A program made the position numbers and the translations under genes. A stretch of 64,000 bases of DNA from Salvia splendens. Taxonomy: Eukaryota; Streptophyta; Magnoliopsida; Lamiales; Lamiaceae. Location of the stretch: the NCBI RefSeq assembly GCF_004379255.2, contig NC_056042.1, forward strand, positions 13,129,901 to 13,193,900, read 5' to 3'. Within the stretch, counting starts at the first letter, position 1. Every line of letters starts with the position of its first letter. The notes under the pieces are model-generated. The model was not told where the DNA came from. It saw only the letters and a list, made by a program, of their open reading frames with translations, and ran no database searches. This document shows positions 32,938 through 43,335 of the stretch, piece by piece.

Positions 32938-33232
32938 GTTGCCTGACCTCTTATCCACCCACACTTTCTACAAATATCAATAAACCCCATTCAAAAGCAA
33001 TTCACCAAAAATTAAATCCAAACCCCTAAAAATCGCGATAATAAACGAATTGGAATCCAATCCAATTCAATCTAGGGCATAAACCCGTACCTTAGCGCCA
33101 CCATCGAACGAATTGTCCTTGCAAAACCTTGCATAAATATCCCTCTTGCACAAAAACCTTGCAGAAAGAGGCGTTTTCTTCTCCGAATACCCTAGCTAGC
33201 AGATCTTCGTAATTAACCGGCAACTTCGACTC

Positions 33233-33444
33233 CTAAATTGACTTTTTTTGTAGGCGGAATTGGGAGAAGGAATGAGATTTTGGCGGATTTGTATACGGAT
33301 TCTGGTCGATAGAAGAGAGGGAAAACCCAATTGTGTTGAATATTTTTAGTCTGAGATCGACGCATACAACATTGACAGGTCTGAAACCAACAACTTTATT
33401 ATATGCGCAGCCCACATTATCCATCTTCACATAATACAAACATA
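33233..33444. other. Spacer upstream of the F-box/PP2-A fragment
   Basis: No gene recognised. Similarity to the F-box gene stops at 33,232, so its first exon is missing or replaced. Confidence 0.3.
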
Positions 33445-33788
33445 TAAGAGCATCTCCAATAGAGATAGGCTAGCCAGCCATAGCCTAGCCACAAACTCCA
33501 TCTTACACATCATCAGCACTAAAAACTTCTCCTGCCACATCATTAGGACAAACAACTAGACAAGCAATAGGTCAGCCATAACCTAGCCACAATAAACAAA
33601 ATTATAAAAAACAAATAATTAACAATCACACAAAATACAGAATTAAATTTACAACACAGATACGGGAAAATTCAATAATAATATCAAAATTTAAAAAGTA
33701 CATTAATTAAAAAAAGTACATTAATTAAAAAAAATTACATTGATTTAAAAAAACTCCTCCTCCACACACGAGCCCCCCCGCCTCTGCC

Positions 33789-35115
33789 TCACTCGTCGCC
33801 GTCGCCGCCGCTATCCGGGACCCCCAAATCTGCGGCATCTGAGCCCGCGTCTGAGCCCCTCAATTGTGCCGTGGCGGCATTCAAATCGGCCCGCATACTC
33901 ACGAGCATTGAGTAAAGAAAACTCTTCTCCTCGGGGTCAGTTGCCGCCTTCCAGTCAGCTAAGATCTTGTACATCTGAGCTCGCGTTTGTTGACGCGCGA
34001 AGAAGGCGAGCTCGGCTGTCGACCTGCCAACAGAGAGGGATGCCGACTGGACCTCCTGGGACCCCTGGCGAGCCCGTTGCGCCCGCCTTTGACCAACCGG
34101 GCGAGTGGGAACCGCCGCTGTTGCCGACGAGAACTTCTGAACATCCTTAGGGAGGTCGTGGGAACCGCCGCTGTTGCCGCCGCTGTAATCACCGGTATAG
34201 TTCAGTCGCTGCTTCTTCGGCCAGCCAGCATCGACACCTGCCCGAAACTTCTCAGAGTCCATCAGCACCTCATAGCAGTTCCAGTAGGTGAACTCCTTAT
34301 AAAGCCCGAGCACGGGGAAGGCTTTCTACAGTCCTCGTCAGTTTGGCCACTGGTCTGCATGCGGAGGGCGTTGGTGTACAAGCCCGAAAATCGGGAGACC
34401 GCAGCCCTGATTCGGTCCCACCCCTTCCGGCACTCCTCCCCGCTGCGTGGCCTCCCCTCTGGGCAAAATGCCTTGTAGGTTGTTGCTATTTTAGCCCACA
34501 AGTTGACGATCCTCTGATTGTTCGAGGTGAGGGGATCATCGCAAACATTCACCTACGCCTTGGACAGCGCGACGTTCTCCACATCCGTCCACTTCCTCCG
34601 TGTCGAGCTCTCATCATCAGCCGGCTGCGACGACTCGCCGACCACCCTCTTGCCCTTGCCCTTGCCCTTCTTCTTCTTTGGCGCGCCCCGACCCCGCCCT
34701 ACTCCCCCCGTTTGAACGGGAGTGTCCGCATCCCCTAGATCTATCCCCAACTCCTCTAAGGAGAAAGTATCACACCCAGTGAACTGCGTCTCCAATGGGG
34801 TCAATGTGTGCGAAGAAGCAGTCAATAAATCAAAACTGGAGCGATAGACGTTGTCCCCCCCGGCGTCCCCTGCATCCCCGGCTGCCACCCCGGCATCATC
34901 TGCATCCCGGGTACCCCCTGCCCGTCCGGCATCGCCGGTCCGCCCTGCATCCCCTGCCATCCCGACATACTACCCCCGGATGCCATCCCGGGCATCATCT
35001 GCTGACAAGGGTACATGTTGTAGTACCCGGCCATCGGACCCCATCCACTTCCCACAGGTACCGTGGGAGTTTGAGACCCGCTCATCACTGGATTAGACTC
35101 GTTGTTGTGCTCCAT
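33789..35115 (-). pseudogene. Harbinger Myb/SANT-like accessory protein (disabled)
   Basis: ATG at 35,115-35,113 starts MEHNNESNPVMSGSQ, then a Met/Gly/Pro/Gln-rich region. Next come acidic DTFSLEELGIDLGDADTP, a basic KKKKGKGKGKR tract, and the Myb/SANT-like DNA-binding domain (RRKWTDVENVALSKA, VNVCDDPLTSNNQRIVNLWA, CRKGWDRI). The C-terminus has KEFTYWNCYEVL, PKKQRLNYTGDYS and a helical tail usual for these proteins (ELAFFARQQTRAQMYKILAD). In PIF/Harbinger systems this protein helps the transposase enter the nucleus and bind the ends. Breaks: frameshift in a C7 run near 34,860, TAG at 34,553-34,555 where the domain usually has Trp, and a frameshift near 34,325. It ends at 33,789 after GDGDE. 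Confidence 0.87.
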
Positions 35116-35202
35116 TTCGCGTTGTTGCTCTTGTACAGAAATTAAGATAGAGAAAAAACTCGTTAAAACAAGTGGTGCGAATGAAAATGACGTGCAAATC
35201 GC

Positions 35203-35211
35203 GTATATATA
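35203..35211 (-). promoter_or_regulatory. Candidate TATA box of the Harbinger Myb-like gene
   Basis: On the minus strand ACTATATATACG lies about 90 bases before the ATG at 35,115. Confidence 0.5.
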
Positions 35212-35224
35212 GTGTTTCGAAAAT

Positions 35225-35445
35225 TAAATAAAAAAATAAAAAATCGGCTGGCCGATCGGGAGCCTGCAATGGCGGTCAGCCGATCGGCGAGCGCATCGAC
35301 CAGCGCCCGGGAATCGGCGTGCGCTGGCCGTTTTTCTCGCCGATTTGGCGCTCGCCTGCTGCAATGGTTCGGTGAGCGGACCGGCCAGCGCCGAGAATTG
35401 GCTAGCCGGTCCGAATTGGCTGGCCGGTCCGCTCGCCACATTGTC
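35225..35445. repeat. Subterminal GGCCGATC-type repeats of Harbinger element 1
   Basis: Many short direct and inverted copies of CTGGCCGRTCSG and GAATTGGCTRGCCGGTCC. GC-rich island against AT-rich surroundings; they could be transposase-binding sites. Confidence 0.55.
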
Positions 35446-35455
35446 GATGCTCTAA

Positions 35456-35768
35456 ATTAAATATATAGTGTATAACTATTTAAACATATCATATTGATGA
35501 AATAAAGATTACTTGGAGACACGTGGTATATGTATATACAATCTGTGATCTTCTCATGACATCTTCAAATAATAAGAATGCCACGTAGACGTGTGTCACA
35601 ATCTCAATCCATACTCCCAATTAAAAATCTTACCCGGAATAAATTTAGATTCTTATATACAGTTCAAAAATCATTTTGTTAGGTGAATATTAAAGTTAAA
35701 ATATTCACTTCTAAAAGTTCAAGAGATGGCGCTATCTTGTTCACAATAATTTTTAGTGAGCTACGAAA
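35456..35768. other. Spacer between Harbinger element 1 and the hairpin element
   Basis: AT-rich, no gene or repeat recognised. Confidence 0.3.
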
Positions 35769-36540
35769 ATAGTTTTGAACTATGCATTTATCTTTGTCAA
35801 TAGTTTCTATATTTTAAAAATATTATCAGTAGTCTCTGAATTAAGAGTTTATTTTAAAATCGACCTTTTGAACTATTTTTTTTCTCAAAAATGTCCTTTT
35901 TGGGGCTAGACAATTTGGTCTTTTCACACTCTTAACTTTTTCAATTTGATATTATTTCAATGATGTACTAAATCTGATATTATTTCAAAAAAAAAATTAT
36001 TCTTCACTTTGTTTTTTTATTTCAATATTATATTTAATTTTATAAAATTAAATTTAAAATTTAGATTTTTTAAATATCAATAAATTATTTTTAATTAAAA
36101 TTATTAATTTATGTATTCTATTATAAAGAGTTTTGTGTGAGTTGACTCCATAGTTTTATTTCTATATATATAGCTGTGTTGAGAAAGAATATATAGATTA
36201 ATAATTTTAGTTAAAATAATTTATTGATATTTAAAAATCTAAATTTTAAATTTAATTTTATAAAATTAAATCTGATATTTTAAAATTGAAACAAAATGAA
36301 GAATGACAAAGGAAAGAAGAAGATAATTTTGAAATAATATTAGATTTATAACATTATTGAAATAATATCATATTTTAAGAAAGTAAAATGTGAAAAGACC
36401 AAATTGCCCAGCAACTCAAAAGAGCATTTTCGAATGATAAAATGCTAAAATGACCGATCTCAAAATAAATCCTTAATTTAGGAACTACTAATAACATTTT
36501 TAAAATTAAGAAACTATTAGGGAGATAAACTCAGTTCACT
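35769..36540. repeat. Large imperfect hairpin (foldback-like) element
   Basis: Arms about 35,769-36,110 and 36,190-36,540 are reverse complements with perhaps 80% identity by eye. Matching blocks include AAATTAAATTTAAAATTTAGAT, GTGAAAAGACCAAATTG against its complement at 35,915-35,935, and the outer ATAGTTTCTWWATTTT. The central loop is about 80 bases. No coding potential. Confidence 0.7.
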
Positions 36541-37094
36541 AACATACAAAGGTAACAGAGCCAACTTTCTCTTCAATTTTTTTGTAAAAGTTTGTCTCCA
36601 TATTTCTTAATTAAATACCTAATATTTCATATGGTCTTAATTCACCGTAATCCCTCCCATATACCATGATTATACTAAATTTATTTTTACCCTAATAATA
36701 TGGTTATTTAAATTTTAAAAATTAGAAGTCATAATTTGTAAAAATGAAGTTGAGTAATATTTTTCGTTCACTGACCAAAAACAGCAGAAAGAGGAAACTG
36801 CATATTGATCTGAGCAGGAAAGCCACCACCCATTCGCACCGCAACAGTATTGCCAGGTGCGGTGTTTGTCTATGCTCACTGAAATTCGAGTTTTCGTTTT
36901 CGTTTACGTTTATGTTATACTAGTATATATCTTTCTGTTTTAGTTTCTATTTGGCTTATTGGCTTACCGATTTAAACATACCTAGGGTTGAATGTTGATT
37001 CATCTAATGCCTTTTTCTGTTTTCATTTTTCAACGATTCCACTTCTAATGCCTTTGAACTATTTGTGATTTCATTTCGCCGATTTCAACGTACC
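36541..37094. other. AT-rich spacer
   Basis: No gene seen. Ends at the TAA target site of Harbinger element 2. Confidence 0.3.
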
Positions 37095-37388
37095 TAAGAG
37101 CATCTGCAACGGTGGACGGACGCCGTCCGCTGCTGCGCTCGCGCCGCTGGCACGGCGCTGCTCGATGCATCGAGCACGTCCGTGCCAGCGAACAGGTGAC
37201 GTGGCGGCATGCGATTGGGCAACGGCATAGCCGTTGCCTTTGCATATTTTTATTTTTATTTTTTAAAAAATCGGTATTTAATTTTAAAAATTGATAAAAA
37301 ATAAAAAAATATATTTTCCAAATTCCAAAAATATGGCCGTTTTTTTTCCCGTTTTTCTGAAATTTTTTAATTTTTTCCCCAAAATCAT

Positions 37389-37397
37389 CTATAAATA
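37389..37397 (+). promoter_or_regulatory. Candidate TATA box of the Harbinger transposase gene
   Basis: CTATAAATAC lies about 100 bases before the ATG at 37,493. Confidence 0.55.
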
Positions 37398-37492
37398 CAC
37401 ACATTCATCATCCATTTATCACATCAAATCATCTCTCATTCATAATTCTCATACATACTATCTACACCTTCATCTCTCACTCAAAACCTCAA

Positions 37493-38756
37493 ATGGATTT
37501 CACCCATCTTATGGCGGAAGCGGAGCGCGAAGAACAAGAATACTACGAACAACATCGTGCCGCTTACGAAGCATATGTCGCGGTGAATACCCCCAGCTCC
37601 TCCTCCTCAACGAACTAGATCAACTCGCCGCTACATCCATCGTGACCGGGAGGGAGCCCACAAAAGGCTCGTTGCCGACTACTTTGCCGACCAGCCGCGG
37701 TTTTCGGCAGATTACTTCAGGCGCCGTTTTCGCATGTCAAAGCGCTTGTTTATGCGAACTGTCAACACATTGTCCGCACGTGTTGAATTCTTCCAAACAG
37801 GTCCAGATGCAACCGGCCGACAAAGTATCACGTCGTTGCAGAAGTGTACGTGTGTCATCCGACAACTCGCTACTGGTCAAATGGCCGACCTCTTCGACGA
37901 GTATTTGCATATCGGTGAGTCCACTGGAATCCTTTGTCTAAAAAATTTTTGCGATGGCGTTCGTTCAGCTTTCGGTGATGAATTCCTTCGGGTACCCACC
38001 ACCGATGATTTCCAACGGTTGCTTCGTCTTCACGAATCAGTCCATGGCTTTCCCGGAATGCTTGGCAGCATTGACTGCATGCATTGGAGGTGGAAGAATT
38101 GTCCGATTGCTTGGAGGGGGCAACACCTAAGCGGTCACAAAGGCGGCGGCCCAACACTTATCCTTGAGGCGGTCGTCGGATCCAACAACAAATTGAACGT
38201 GCTCTATTCTTCACCACTCTTCAATGATGTGATGAATAGTGTAGCACCGGCGATTGACTTCACCATCAACGGAAATACATACCACATGGGTTACTATCTC
38301 GCCGATGGTATCTACCCAAGGTGGTCGACTTTCGTGAAGACGCTTAGCAACCCGCACGACCCGAGACGGGTTCTTTTTGTGCAGCGTCAAGAGTCCGCGC
38401 GGAAAGACGCCGAAAGAGCCTTTGGGGACCTTCAAGCCCGATTCAATATTGTGAAGGCCCCGGCTCGGCTCTAGTACGTGAATAATATCACCGACATCAT
38501 GTACACAAGTATTATCTTACACAACATGATCATAGCCGACGAAGGAACGAGGGCGGCTAGCTTCTACGACGAGGATGAAGCCGGAAGCTCAACCGCGAGG
38601 TCTCCCCCTCGCCAAGGTGTGCATACGACGGTGGGCCAGAGGATCGAGACAAGGCACACAATGCGCGATACCCGAACCCACATTGAGCTACAAGAAGACC
38701 TAATCAAACACATGTGGGAGAAATTCGGCAACGAGTATTGTTTTTTTTATTTTTAG
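37493..38756 (+). pseudogene. PIF/Harbinger DDE transposase (disabled)
   Basis: ATG at 37,493 starts MDFTHLMAEAEREEQEYYEQ. A frameshift near 37,610 leads into RRYIHRDREGAHKRLVADYF and YFRRRFRMSKRLFMRTVNTL, the helix-turn-helix part. The DDE domain has Asp in GMLGSIDCMHW, Asp in YYLADGIYP and Glu in DAERAFGDLQARF. Between PTLILEAV and VGSNNKLNVL about 15 residues usual in this family (a DLWIWHAFFG-type block) are missing in frame. TAG at 38,472-38,474 replaces the Trp of the conserved PARLWY, after which NNITDIMYTSIILHNMI continues in the same frame to 38,756. It would cut and paste the element. All three catalytic residues remain, but the frameshift, stop and deletion make it inactive. Confidence 0.9.
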
Positions 38757-39019
38757 TATTTTAATTATGTAATTTTTAATTTTTAGGATTTTAATTATGT
38801 CTTTTTTATTTTATTTGTCATTTGTAATATTATTTAGGTTTTTTTAATGAATTTTAATATTATGGAAATGTTTTTGTTTAATTGAATTTTAAATTGAATT
38901 GTGCTCGTCCTTGCGGAAGAGCACAGCTGTGGGTGTTGTGCTCTTGCCAGAGAGCAGGTAAAAAAAGTAGGGCCGGGCAACCGTGCTCGCTGGCAAGAGC
39001 ACGGTTATGGGTGCTCTAA

Positions 39020-39812
39020 GGTTCATCTAAATGTAAGTTCGTCGGTCAATTCATTTCAGTGAAACAATATATTCTACTTTTGTTTACAGTCAACTAAATA
39101 TGGTGGTTGATATTTCAATGAAAAAGAATTTGTTTATAGTGTACTCATTTTCATTTTAATGGACTATAATGAGCATATATTGAAATAAATATGATGTTTG
39201 ATATTTTAGTGAAGAATAATGTTTATAGTGTACTGTTTTTTTTTTCATTTCAATGAAGTATAATGATCATATAGTGATGTATAGTGTTCATATAGTGAAG
39301 TAAATATGATGTTTGATATTTTAGTGAAGAATATTGTTTATAGTGTACTGTTTTTTTTATTTCAGTGAAGTATATTGAGCATACAGTGAAGTATATTTTG
39401 CATGCCTCATAGTGTACTGTTTTTTTTTATTTCAGTGAAGTATATTGAGCATATAGTGAAGTATATTCTGCATGCCTCATAGTGTACTGTTTTTCTTTTA
39501 ATTTCAGTGAAGCATATTGAGCATATAATGATGTATATGATGCTTATAGTGATATATGTATACATGTTTACTATGCTTATAATGATGATTTTTTTTAAAG
39601 ATTATGAAAGGAAGAAAAAGGGCACAAATGAAGATCATTAAAAAGTGAATGAAGAAGAGGTTTCTGATAACCTACAGACTGAGACTCCACCACAGCCTAC
39701 CTCTAAGTCTAAACTGATTCTTTGTTGAAATAATAACAATTGTAGAAACAGATTCTTTGTGGAAATATGTTTATATGTTCATATATATAAATTTCATTTC
39801 ACTTTTATTTTA
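39020..39812. repeat. Repeat-rich non-coding stretch with ~71-bp tandem repeats
   Basis: Units carrying TTCAGTGAAGTATATTGAGC start at about 39,361, 39,431 and 39,503 (periods 70 and 72). Looser earlier copies occur at 39,130-39,300 with GTTTATAGTGTACTG. No coding sequence. Confidence 0.7.
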
Positions 39813-39814
39813 TA

Positions 39815-40036
39815 CTCCCTCCGTTCTAAAAAAATATATACTTTAGGTTCGGCACGGGTTTTAATGGAAAATTAATAAAGTAAGAGAAAGGTAAAGAAAA
39901 AAAGTAAATAAATTATTGTTAGTGGATAAAGGGTCCCACCTCATTAAAGACAAAAGAGTTCCAAAATTATAAAATGCATATTCTTGTGAGACGGACTAAA
40001 AATGAAAGAGTGCATATTCTTGTGGGACGGAGGGAG
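39815..40036. mobile_element. Stowaway-like MITE
   Basis: Starts CTCCCTCCGTTC and ends GGGACGGAGGGAG, with TA at 39,813-39,814 and 40,037-40,038. The inverted ends CTCCCTCCGT are diagnostic of plant Stowaway (Tc1/mariner) MITEs. 222 bases. Confidence 0.92.
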
Positions 40037-40038
40037 TA

Positions 40039-40436
40039 TTTAATACATAATTGAGTCACATTTATTCCAATAAATTTTTTTGAAGCTTTATTATACTTGA
40101 ACAATTACTAAACTTCAATTGGTTTAAATTTTTTATGTATTGTGGGGAACCAAATGACTAGTAATGTGGAACTAATTCGCACTTATAGTGAACAAAAACC
40201 TGTTTGTTAGCTACTATTCATTTCACTTTAACTATCCAAAAGAACGTAAAAGATTACTCACAAAGAAATATTCACTTCACTATAAGAAATGTTTACTTCA
40301 CTTCACGGTAAGAAATATTCACTTTGTACTGTCTCAGACTCTGAGTATAAGCCATATACTTACACACAGTTATACTTCATTGTAAGTCATATTTACTTCA
40401 CTATCAGAAATAGGGGTGCGTTACGGTGACATCACT
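40039..40436. repeat. Degenerate TTCACTATAAG repeats
   Basis: Irregular copies of CTTCACTATAAGAAATATT and related words at 40,260-40,420. They are taken up again at 40,800-41,120, on the other side of the 40,437-40,795 insert-like block. Confidence 0.55.
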
Positions 40437-40795
40437 CTTAAAGTGACAACGTGACAACAAGTAACAAGCAATCTGCAATACAAATGCAAGCAATATGTGA
40501 TACATAGGCAAGCAATTTGGCATATGGTTCCAAGCAATATGAGATACGAAATCAGAGCATCGTGACACTATAGTTAAAATTACAACCTATGCAAGCAATG
40601 TGCGAAACATAGGGAAGCAATCTGCAATACATAGGCAAGCAACTTGGCATATGGTACTAAGCAATATGTGATACTAAATCAAAGATAATCAAGCAATCTA
40701 CAATACATATGCATGCCAGGTGGCAGGTTAAGATTGAATCTGCTCCTAAATCTAAGGGTTAACATTGGTGGTACATTGTCATTTTAACACAAACC
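40437..40795. mobile_element. Possible small DNA transposon with inverted ends
   Basis: Left end TTAAAGTGACAACGT and right end (reverse complement) TTAAAATGACAATGT form an inverted pair. The interior has repeated AAGCAATCTGCAATACATAGG words with a 149-base period. It interrupts the surrounding CTTCACTATAAG repeats. Target duplication not clear. Confidence 0.45.
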
Positions 40796-42540
40796 ATTAG
40801 AAATATTCACTTCATGTTGTCTATATACACACCGTTATACTTCATTGTAGGTCATATATACCTCACTATAAAAAATATTGACTTTACTATAAAAAAAATA
40901 TTCACTTCATACGGTCTTAGTTCAACATATGCACCGTTGTACTTCACTATAAGTCTCAGTATACCAACCGTTATACTTTATTATAGGCCATATGTACTTC
41001 ACTATGATATATGTTTACTTCGCTATATTCACTTCATACTATCTTAGTATAAGCCATATACTTACGCGTTGTTATACTTCACTGTTAGTCAGATTTACTT
41101 CATTATAACAAATATTCACTTCATATGAAGCTGAATCAGATTCGAATTATGCTTCGTCTAGAATTGGTATTGAGTTCATTTGATTGATTGAAGACTGGCA
41201 TGTGTGAAATAGCAAATTTACAGATCATGAAATTAACAATTGATGATGGAGAAATCAGCTCTTGCATGAAGAATCTGCAATTGACGATGGAGATTGTTGA
41301 GCGTGAACGTGATCGATGTAGATTGTATAATTGACTAGGGAGACCACAACACATCAGCATGAGTGATTGAGAAAGGAAACATCTCAGCGTTAGCGATGGA
41401 AATCTGTAGAATCTACTTGAGTATAGCGAATTTGCAGATTGTGAAATCAATAATTGACGATGGGAGAAATCAGTTCTTGCGATGAAGATTATGCAAATGA
41501 CGATGGAGATTACTGAGCATATGTGATGGAGATTACAACAAAACAGTCTGGGAGCAGGAGGAGATGATGGCGCATATGATGGAGATCTTGCTAGTGCCTG
41601 CGAGAGGAGGTGGAGCCGTGCTCCGCGAGAAGCAGGTCGGAGGAGGCCACAGAGGATTACGGGGAAGGCAGCCGCAAGAGGTAGGCAGGAGGAGGGTGTC
41701 GCCGTAGAGGAGATGGAGTCGTGCTCCGCCACCTCCTTCGTGAGAGAGGGAGAGAGTATGTGTTTGTGTGTGTACATGTATGTGAGAATATGGGAACAAG
41801 GTTGATTTGTTAAAATACTCCTATGCAGTTTTTATTAATTAAAAATGTTTACTTATTTTAGTCATTGAATTAAAATAATATTTGGCTAATATTTGTTCTT
41901 TAGTTATACATTTAAAATTAGTTTATATAATAAAAATAAGTATTATTATAGTATTAAAATATTTATCATATAAAAAGTATTGTATATACAATATATTCAA
42001 CATTAAAAATTATTAATAATTTCATAATATATTATACAGAAAATTATGTATATATACTATACATAGTGGGTTTGTTACCTCTGTACGGTGCCCCATGTAA
42101 AATAATCCATTTGCCCAACAAAAAATCTCATTAGTAGACGACAACGGTTTTAATTGAAAATTGGTAGAGTATAGATGAAAAAAAGAAGATAAAATAAGTA
42201 ATTAGGAAAGAAAAATAATAAATATAAATAACGTATGGGAAAAATAAAGTAAATGAGTAATAAATTGAGTCACTTCTCATTTTTAGTATTGTGCCTAATT
42301 TTAGTGGTTGAATAGAAATGAAAAGATGAAACTATTTTTTAGGATGAAACTATTTTTTTAATAAAGGAAATATAATTTTAAATTTGGCACTTTAGAAAAA
42401 AAGTTTTTCAACTGTTCGAATTCAAAATAAGAGCATCTAACAACAAAATCGATAATGAGTGAAGAAAATCTTGATGATTTTTGAAATTCCAAGTCAATTT
42501 TAAAAATTTTACAACACTAGTGAAAAATACGGAAATACAA
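40796..42540. other. Non-coding repeat-rich region
   Basis: Continuation of the TTCACTATAAG repeats to 41,120. At 41,220-41,530 there is an imperfect duplication of a GATGGAGAAATCAGCTCTTG block, followed by a purine-rich GGAGGAGG tract to 41,760. After 41,800 plain AT-rich DNA. The 213-codon minus-strand frame at 41,136-41,777 follows the repeat and shows no domain. Confidence 0.4.
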
Positions 42541-43335
42541 CTTACTACACCGAAAAATATCAAAAATATCAATTTTTCGCTATACCGCAATTTTCGGTAC
42601 TGTATGATACTGTACTAAAAGATTTTGGTACGGTAAATGAATCAATTTTCCTATAACGCGGTATATCGAATATTCAGTATATATCGTAGATCAGATATAC
42701 CATGGTATACCGAATCCCTGGTGCATACTGAAAATTCGGTACATGTTAAATATTATATATGTATTTACTCTCTCCATCCCACTTAATATGACACGTTTTT
42801 CTCTTTAGTTTGTCCATAAGATGACACATTTAATTTTTTGTGAACCATCTCTCTCCAATTAATACACTCAATCACTTTTTATCAATTCTATTAAAATATT
42901 TATCTTTCTTTCGCTATCTATTTTAATACTTACACACATCTTTTCTCTCTCCAATTAAACACATTAACCAATAGCTCTAAAAATCTCGTGACAGATAAGA
43001 AATGTATCATCTTAGTCAAGACGGAGGGAGTGTATTATATTTATAAAATAAAATTCAAAAGGAAAAATCTCTGAAAATTCTACAAATATATATATAAAAT
43101 AGAATTTTTTTTCATAACTGTATATATAATAGAAGTGCGGTACCACAATAACGGTAAGGTAATAGCATAAAAAATAAACCATATCGAATTTTCAGTATAC
43201 CGCGATCAATATGCTATTTTATCATATTGTAGTTTTCGGTACAATATGCGATCAATATGATATTTTGTCATATTGTAGTTTTCGGTACGATATGCGATAT
43301 GACATTCTCAGTATAACGCACCGTACCCACCCCTA
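42541..43335. repeat. GGTATACC-type repeat region split by a Stowaway MITE
   Basis: Many copies of TTTTCGGTAC, GGTATACCGAAT and ATATGCGATCAATATGATATTTTGT on both sides of the MITE at 42,768-43,030. It looks like one repetitive element interrupted by the MITE. No gene. Confidence 0.55.
42768..43030. mobile_element. Stowaway-like MITE
   Basis: Starts CTCTCTCCATCCC and ends AGACGGAGGGAG, TA on the left; the right duplication is blurred (TGTA). 263 bases. Confidence 0.8.

Larger units (their letters stand above)
29513..33232 (-). pseudogene. F-box/PP2-A15-like lectin gene fragment, split by a retrotransposon
   Basis: Minus strand. Exon 33,091-33,232 encodes ESKLPVNYEDLLARVFGEEN and, after a frameshift near 33,165, CKRDIYARFCKDNSFDGGAK, ending at a GT donor. 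The next exon starts at an AG acceptor (32,967) with KVWVDKRSG, is interrupted at 32,938 by the LTR element 29,607-32,937, and resumes at 29,606 with ICVSVSSNGLTITGIDDRRY then WSRIPTVESR, ending at a donor (29,513). These blocks match plant F-box proteins with a PP2-type lectin domain (PP2-A12/A15 group: LSKRDIYA, FDGG, ITGIDDRRYW). F-box proteins of this kind link a sugar-binding module to SCF ubiquitin ligases. The F-box itself and the C-terminal exon are absent. Retained intron shows it is not a processed copy. Confidence 0.75.
33448..35452 (-). mobile_element. PIF/Harbinger element 1 (Myb-like gene only)
   Basis: Ends GAGCATCTCCAAT and (right, reverse complement) GAGCATCGACAAT, flanked by TAA at 33,445-33,447 and 35,453-35,455. 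TAA/TTA target duplications are the mark of PIF/Harbinger. About 2.0 kb. It holds the Myb/SANT-like gene of this superfamily but no transposase. The right 220 bases are rich in repeated GGCTGGCCGRTC-like words. Confidence 0.88.
37098..39016 (+). mobile_element. PIF/Harbinger element 2 (transposase only)
   Basis: Ends GAGCATCTGCAACGG and (right, reverse complement) GAGCACCCATAACCG, flanked by TAA at 37,095-37,097 and 39,017-39,019. About 1.9 kb. It carries a DDE transposase but no Myb-like gene. Subterminal GCTGGCACGG/CCGTGCCAGC inverted words occur at 37,145-37,200, and GTGCTCTTGCCAG-type words at 38,905-39,005. Confidence 0.88.

Noticed and set aside
33866..35145. Several plus-strand Pro/Arg/Ser-rich frames
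   Set aside because: They are antisense shadows of the GC-rich Harbinger Myb-like gene on the minus strand.
41136..41777. 213-codon minus-strand open frame
   Set aside because: It follows an imperfect sequence repeat and a purine-rich tract, is rich in Ser/Leu/Cys without any domain, and has no splice or promoter support.
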